From assembly GCA_017560085.1 (NCBI GenBank), contig JAFYPA010000120.1, forward strand, positions 1 to 34,144: a stretch of DNA of 34,144 nucleotides. The letters are read 5' to 3'. Source of the stretch: Clostridia bacterium (GTDB taxonomy: Bacteria > Bacillota > Clostridia > Oscillospirales > CAG-382). The notes beneath the pieces are model-generated. The model saw nothing but the letters and a program-made list of their open reading frames with translations, had not been told where the DNA came from and searched no databases. Made by a program: the position numbers and the translations under genes. This document shows positions 32,835-34,144 of this stretch, one piece after another (position 1 is the first letter of the stretch; every line of letters starts with the position of its first letter).

Positions 32835-33380
32835 ATGATAAGGCATTATGAATCAATTCTCAAGGCTTACACAAGACTTGAGGACGTAACACCGCTGAAA
32901 TACGACTGTGGCTCGCTCTGCGGTGCTCTTTGCTGTCAGAACAACGGCAAGGACGGAGAAACACTGGGAATGTGGCTTCTCCCCTATGAAAAGGAGCTTC
33001 TTGAGGCTCTGACGCAGGATGACGACTATACAAGCTTCACCTTCGGAAAGGCTGAGGACGGCACGGAAACGGTATTCTGCGACGGCAAGTGCGACAGAAG
33101 ATTACGCCCCTTTGCCTGCAGAATTTATCCCTTCTACCCTTACATATACAAGTGTGAGGACGGCAGAACAAAAATCGAAGTCAGAATCGACCCCAGAGCA
33201 AGATTCTCCTGCCCTATGGCGATGAAGGATTCTTATCTTCGTCCGAGCATTGAATTCGTAAGTGCTGTAAAAAATGCAGTGAGAGTTCTTATGAAGGACG
33301 AGGAAATATGCAAGGATTTGATTTCGATGGGAGAATTCCTTTGCGAAATCGGTGAAATGCAGGACAAGCTTCTCGGATAA
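32835..33380 (+). CDS. YkgJ-family Cys-cluster protein
   Basis: This 181-residue protein belongs to the YkgJ/CxxxCxxCC-type family, thought to bind zinc or iron. The Cys cluster is seen as DCGSLCGALCC near residues 25-35, then FCDGKC, and the conserved RLRPFACRIYPFYPY motif, followed by RFSCPMA. The spacing and the RPFxCRxYPF signature are characteristic. Its molecular function is not known. A GAGGT site lies before the ATG. No promoter is evident in the 22 bases after the preceding terminator, so its transcription probably depends on read-through. It is followed by a separate promoter for nusB. Confidence 0.85.
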   Translation: MIRHYESILKAYTRLEDVTPLKYDCGSLCGALCCQNNGKDGETLGMWLLPYEKELLEALTQDDDYTSFTFGKAEDGTETVFCDGKCDRRLRPFACRIYPFYPYIYKCEDGRTKIEVRIDPRARFSCPMAMKDSYLRPSIEFVSAVKNAVRVLMKDEEICKDLISMGEFLCEIGEMQDKLLG

Positions 33381-33415
33381 TTTGCAAAAAATCTTTATAA
33401 AATTTCCGTTTGCTA

Positions 33416-33444
33416 TTGAAAAAAGCAAAGAATTGTAGTATAAT
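33416..33444 (+). promoter_or_regulatory. Sigma-A promoter of nusB
   Basis: TTGAAA (33416-33421) and a perfect TATAAT (33439-33444) have a 17-base spacer. A small leader hairpin, CGGCA (33475-33479) with TGCCG (33483-33487), sits just before the AAAGGA ribosome binding site. Confidence 0.75.
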
Positions 33445-33502
33445 TATTATGTTATATTATATATTCATAAAAAACGGCATTTTGCCGCAGAAAGGACTAT
33501 GA

Positions 33503-33940
33503 ATGAACAGACGTACTGCAAGAGAAATTACTCTCTGTCTTCTTTTTAATTTCAGCTTCAACACAGAGGAAAAGCCCGACGAGCTTCTTGAGCTTTACAT
33601 CAACTATTTCCCGGATGCGGAAAACGGCATTATTCCCGAGGAAATCAGAAATGATGCTTACATTTCCGCTACATATTTCGGCGTGACACAGAAGCTTCCC
33701 GAGCTTGATTCTCTCATCGAAAACGCCGCTTCCAACTGGAAGCCCGAAAGAATTTCACGTGTTTCCCGTTCCATTCTGAGGCTTGCGGTTTACGAGCTTC
33801 TTTATGTTGATGATATCCCCACAAAGGTTTCCATCAACGAGGCTATCGAGCTTGCAAAGCGTTTTGACGATGACAACGGCTACAGCTTTGTAAACGGTAT
33901 TCTCGGTAATATTGTCAAGGGAATTTCAAAGGGCGAATAA
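33503..33940 (+). CDS. nusB: Transcription antitermination factor NusB
   Basis: This 145-residue, mostly helical RNA-binding protein joins NusE on boxA RNA and supports antitermination of rRNA operons. It opens with the usual basic helix RRTAREITLCLLFNF, a very common NusB start, and ends with the diagnostic VSINEAIELAKRFDDDNGYSFVNGILGNIVK. ERISRVSRSILRLAVYELLY is the second conserved block. The ATG at 33503 is chosen because an AAAGGA site lies 7 bases upstream. The length is normal. The next gene starts 4 bases after its stop, so the two are coupled. Confidence 0.95.
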   Translation: MNRRTAREITLCLLFNFSFNTEEKPDELLELYINYFPDAENGIIPEEIRNDAYISATYFGVTQKLPELDSLIENAASNWKPERISRVSRSILRLAVYELLYVDDIPTKVSINEAIELAKRFDDDNGYSFVNGILGNIVKGISKGE

Positions 33941-33944
33941 GGTT

Positions 33945-34144
33945 ATGGACTCTCTTTTTTTAGGGGTTGATACCAGTAACTACACAACAAGTCTCTGCAT
34001 TTCGGACGGTAAGAATATCATTGCAGAGCAAAGAAGGCTTCTGCCCGTAAAGGCGGGTGAGCAGGGACTTCGCCAGAGTGATGCTCTTTTTCATCACACA
34101 AAGGCTTTGCCCGAGCTTTGCGAGCTTCTTTTTGAAAATTCCGA
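33945..34144 (+). CDS. TsaD/Kae1-like (O-sialoglycoprotein endopeptidase family) protein, 5' end
   Basis: Only the first 66 codons are in the window. They begin with FLGVDTSNYTTSLCI, the glycine-containing nucleotide-binding start of the ASKHA-fold Kae1/TsaD/YgjD family, and contain QGLRQSDALFHHTKALPEL, where the paired His residues resemble the metal-binding HHTK-type stretch of that family. Its position right after nusB is seen in Clostridia, where this paralogue differs from the true tsaD, so the t6A-synthesis role should not be assumed. The ATG has a weak AAGG site that overlaps the nusB stop region. The gene is cut by the window edge, not truncated. Confidence 0.8.
   Translation, partial: MDSLFLGVDTSNYTTSLCISDGKNIIAEQRRLLPVKAGEQGLRQSDALFHHTKALPELCELLFENS

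Noticed and set aside
1..34144. CRISPR arrays, tRNA or rRNA genes, insertion sequences, prophage genes
   Set aside because: None was seen: there are no regularly spaced repeats, transposase or integrase motifs, or tRNA-like cloverleaf segments on reading both strands, within the limits of manual inspection.

Overview
The window looks like chromosomal DNA from an anaerobic, endospore-forming Firmicute of the class Clostridia, most likely Oscillospirales/Ruminococcaceae-like and gut-associated. The support is the sporulation genes yqfC, yqfD and ylbJ, a serine T-box leader, a yybP-ykoY manganese riboswitch, the phoH-ybeY-era-recO gene order, strong AGGAGG-type ribosome binding sites and sigma-A promoters with 16-17 bp spacers. 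No plasmid, phage, insertion sequence, CRISPR array, tRNA or rRNA was seen. The placement rests on recognised families and synteny, not on a database search.

Layout. (1) 54-4128 (+): M20 metallopeptidase, diacylglycerol-kinase-like lipid kinase and a DUF4838 protein, probably one operon, closed by a terminator. (2) 4199-5245 (+): a DMT/EamA-type transporter with its own promoter. (3) 5305-6934 (+): promoter, serine T-box leader with UCC specifier, and serS. (4) 6943-8774 (-): radC followed by an alpha/beta hydrolase, convergent with serS over a shared terminator. (5) 8873-9857 (+): a xylose-isomerase-like TIM-barrel protein. (6) 9901-18204 (+): the most unusual part, an apparent operon of four consecutive paralogous serine hydrolases of the beta-lactamase/penicillin-binding-protein fold, each exactly 499 residues, with an SGNH esterase between copies 2 and 3 and an orphan EutH-like permease at the end. 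(7) 24478-18220 (-): mutS2, aldo/keto reductase, rhaB and rhaA from one promoter in front of mutS2. (8) 27775-24534 (-): phoH, a ybeY-era gene fusion and recO. (9) 27964-28830 (+): mntP behind a manganese riboswitch, lying opposite to and between yqfCD and phoH. (10) 30302-28829 (-): yqfC-yqfD, divergent from ylbJ. (11) 31494-32816 (+): a small Cys-rich protein and a KDPG aldolase with a VOC-like C-terminal domain. (12) 32835-34144 (+): a YkgJ-type Cys-cluster protein, nusB and the start of a TsaD/Kae1-like gene that runs off the window.

How the genes may work together. Housekeeping blocks (translation, rRNA maturation, DNA repair, sporulation) alternate with blocks for catabolism of small carbon compounds: rhamnose isomerase and kinase, KDPG aldolase, a sugar isomerase/epimerase-like TIM barrel and a GH67/DUF4838-like protein. 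The 9.9-18.2 kb operon encodes five predicted ester or amide hydrolases, none with a visible signal peptide, plus a permease from a family that moves ethanolamine. I infer a pathway in which an acylated small molecule is taken up, or released inside the cell, and deacylated in the cytoplasm. The substrate cannot be read from the sequence. This operon is my best candidate for an undescribed system. The YbeY-Era fusion is the clearest single-gene oddity.
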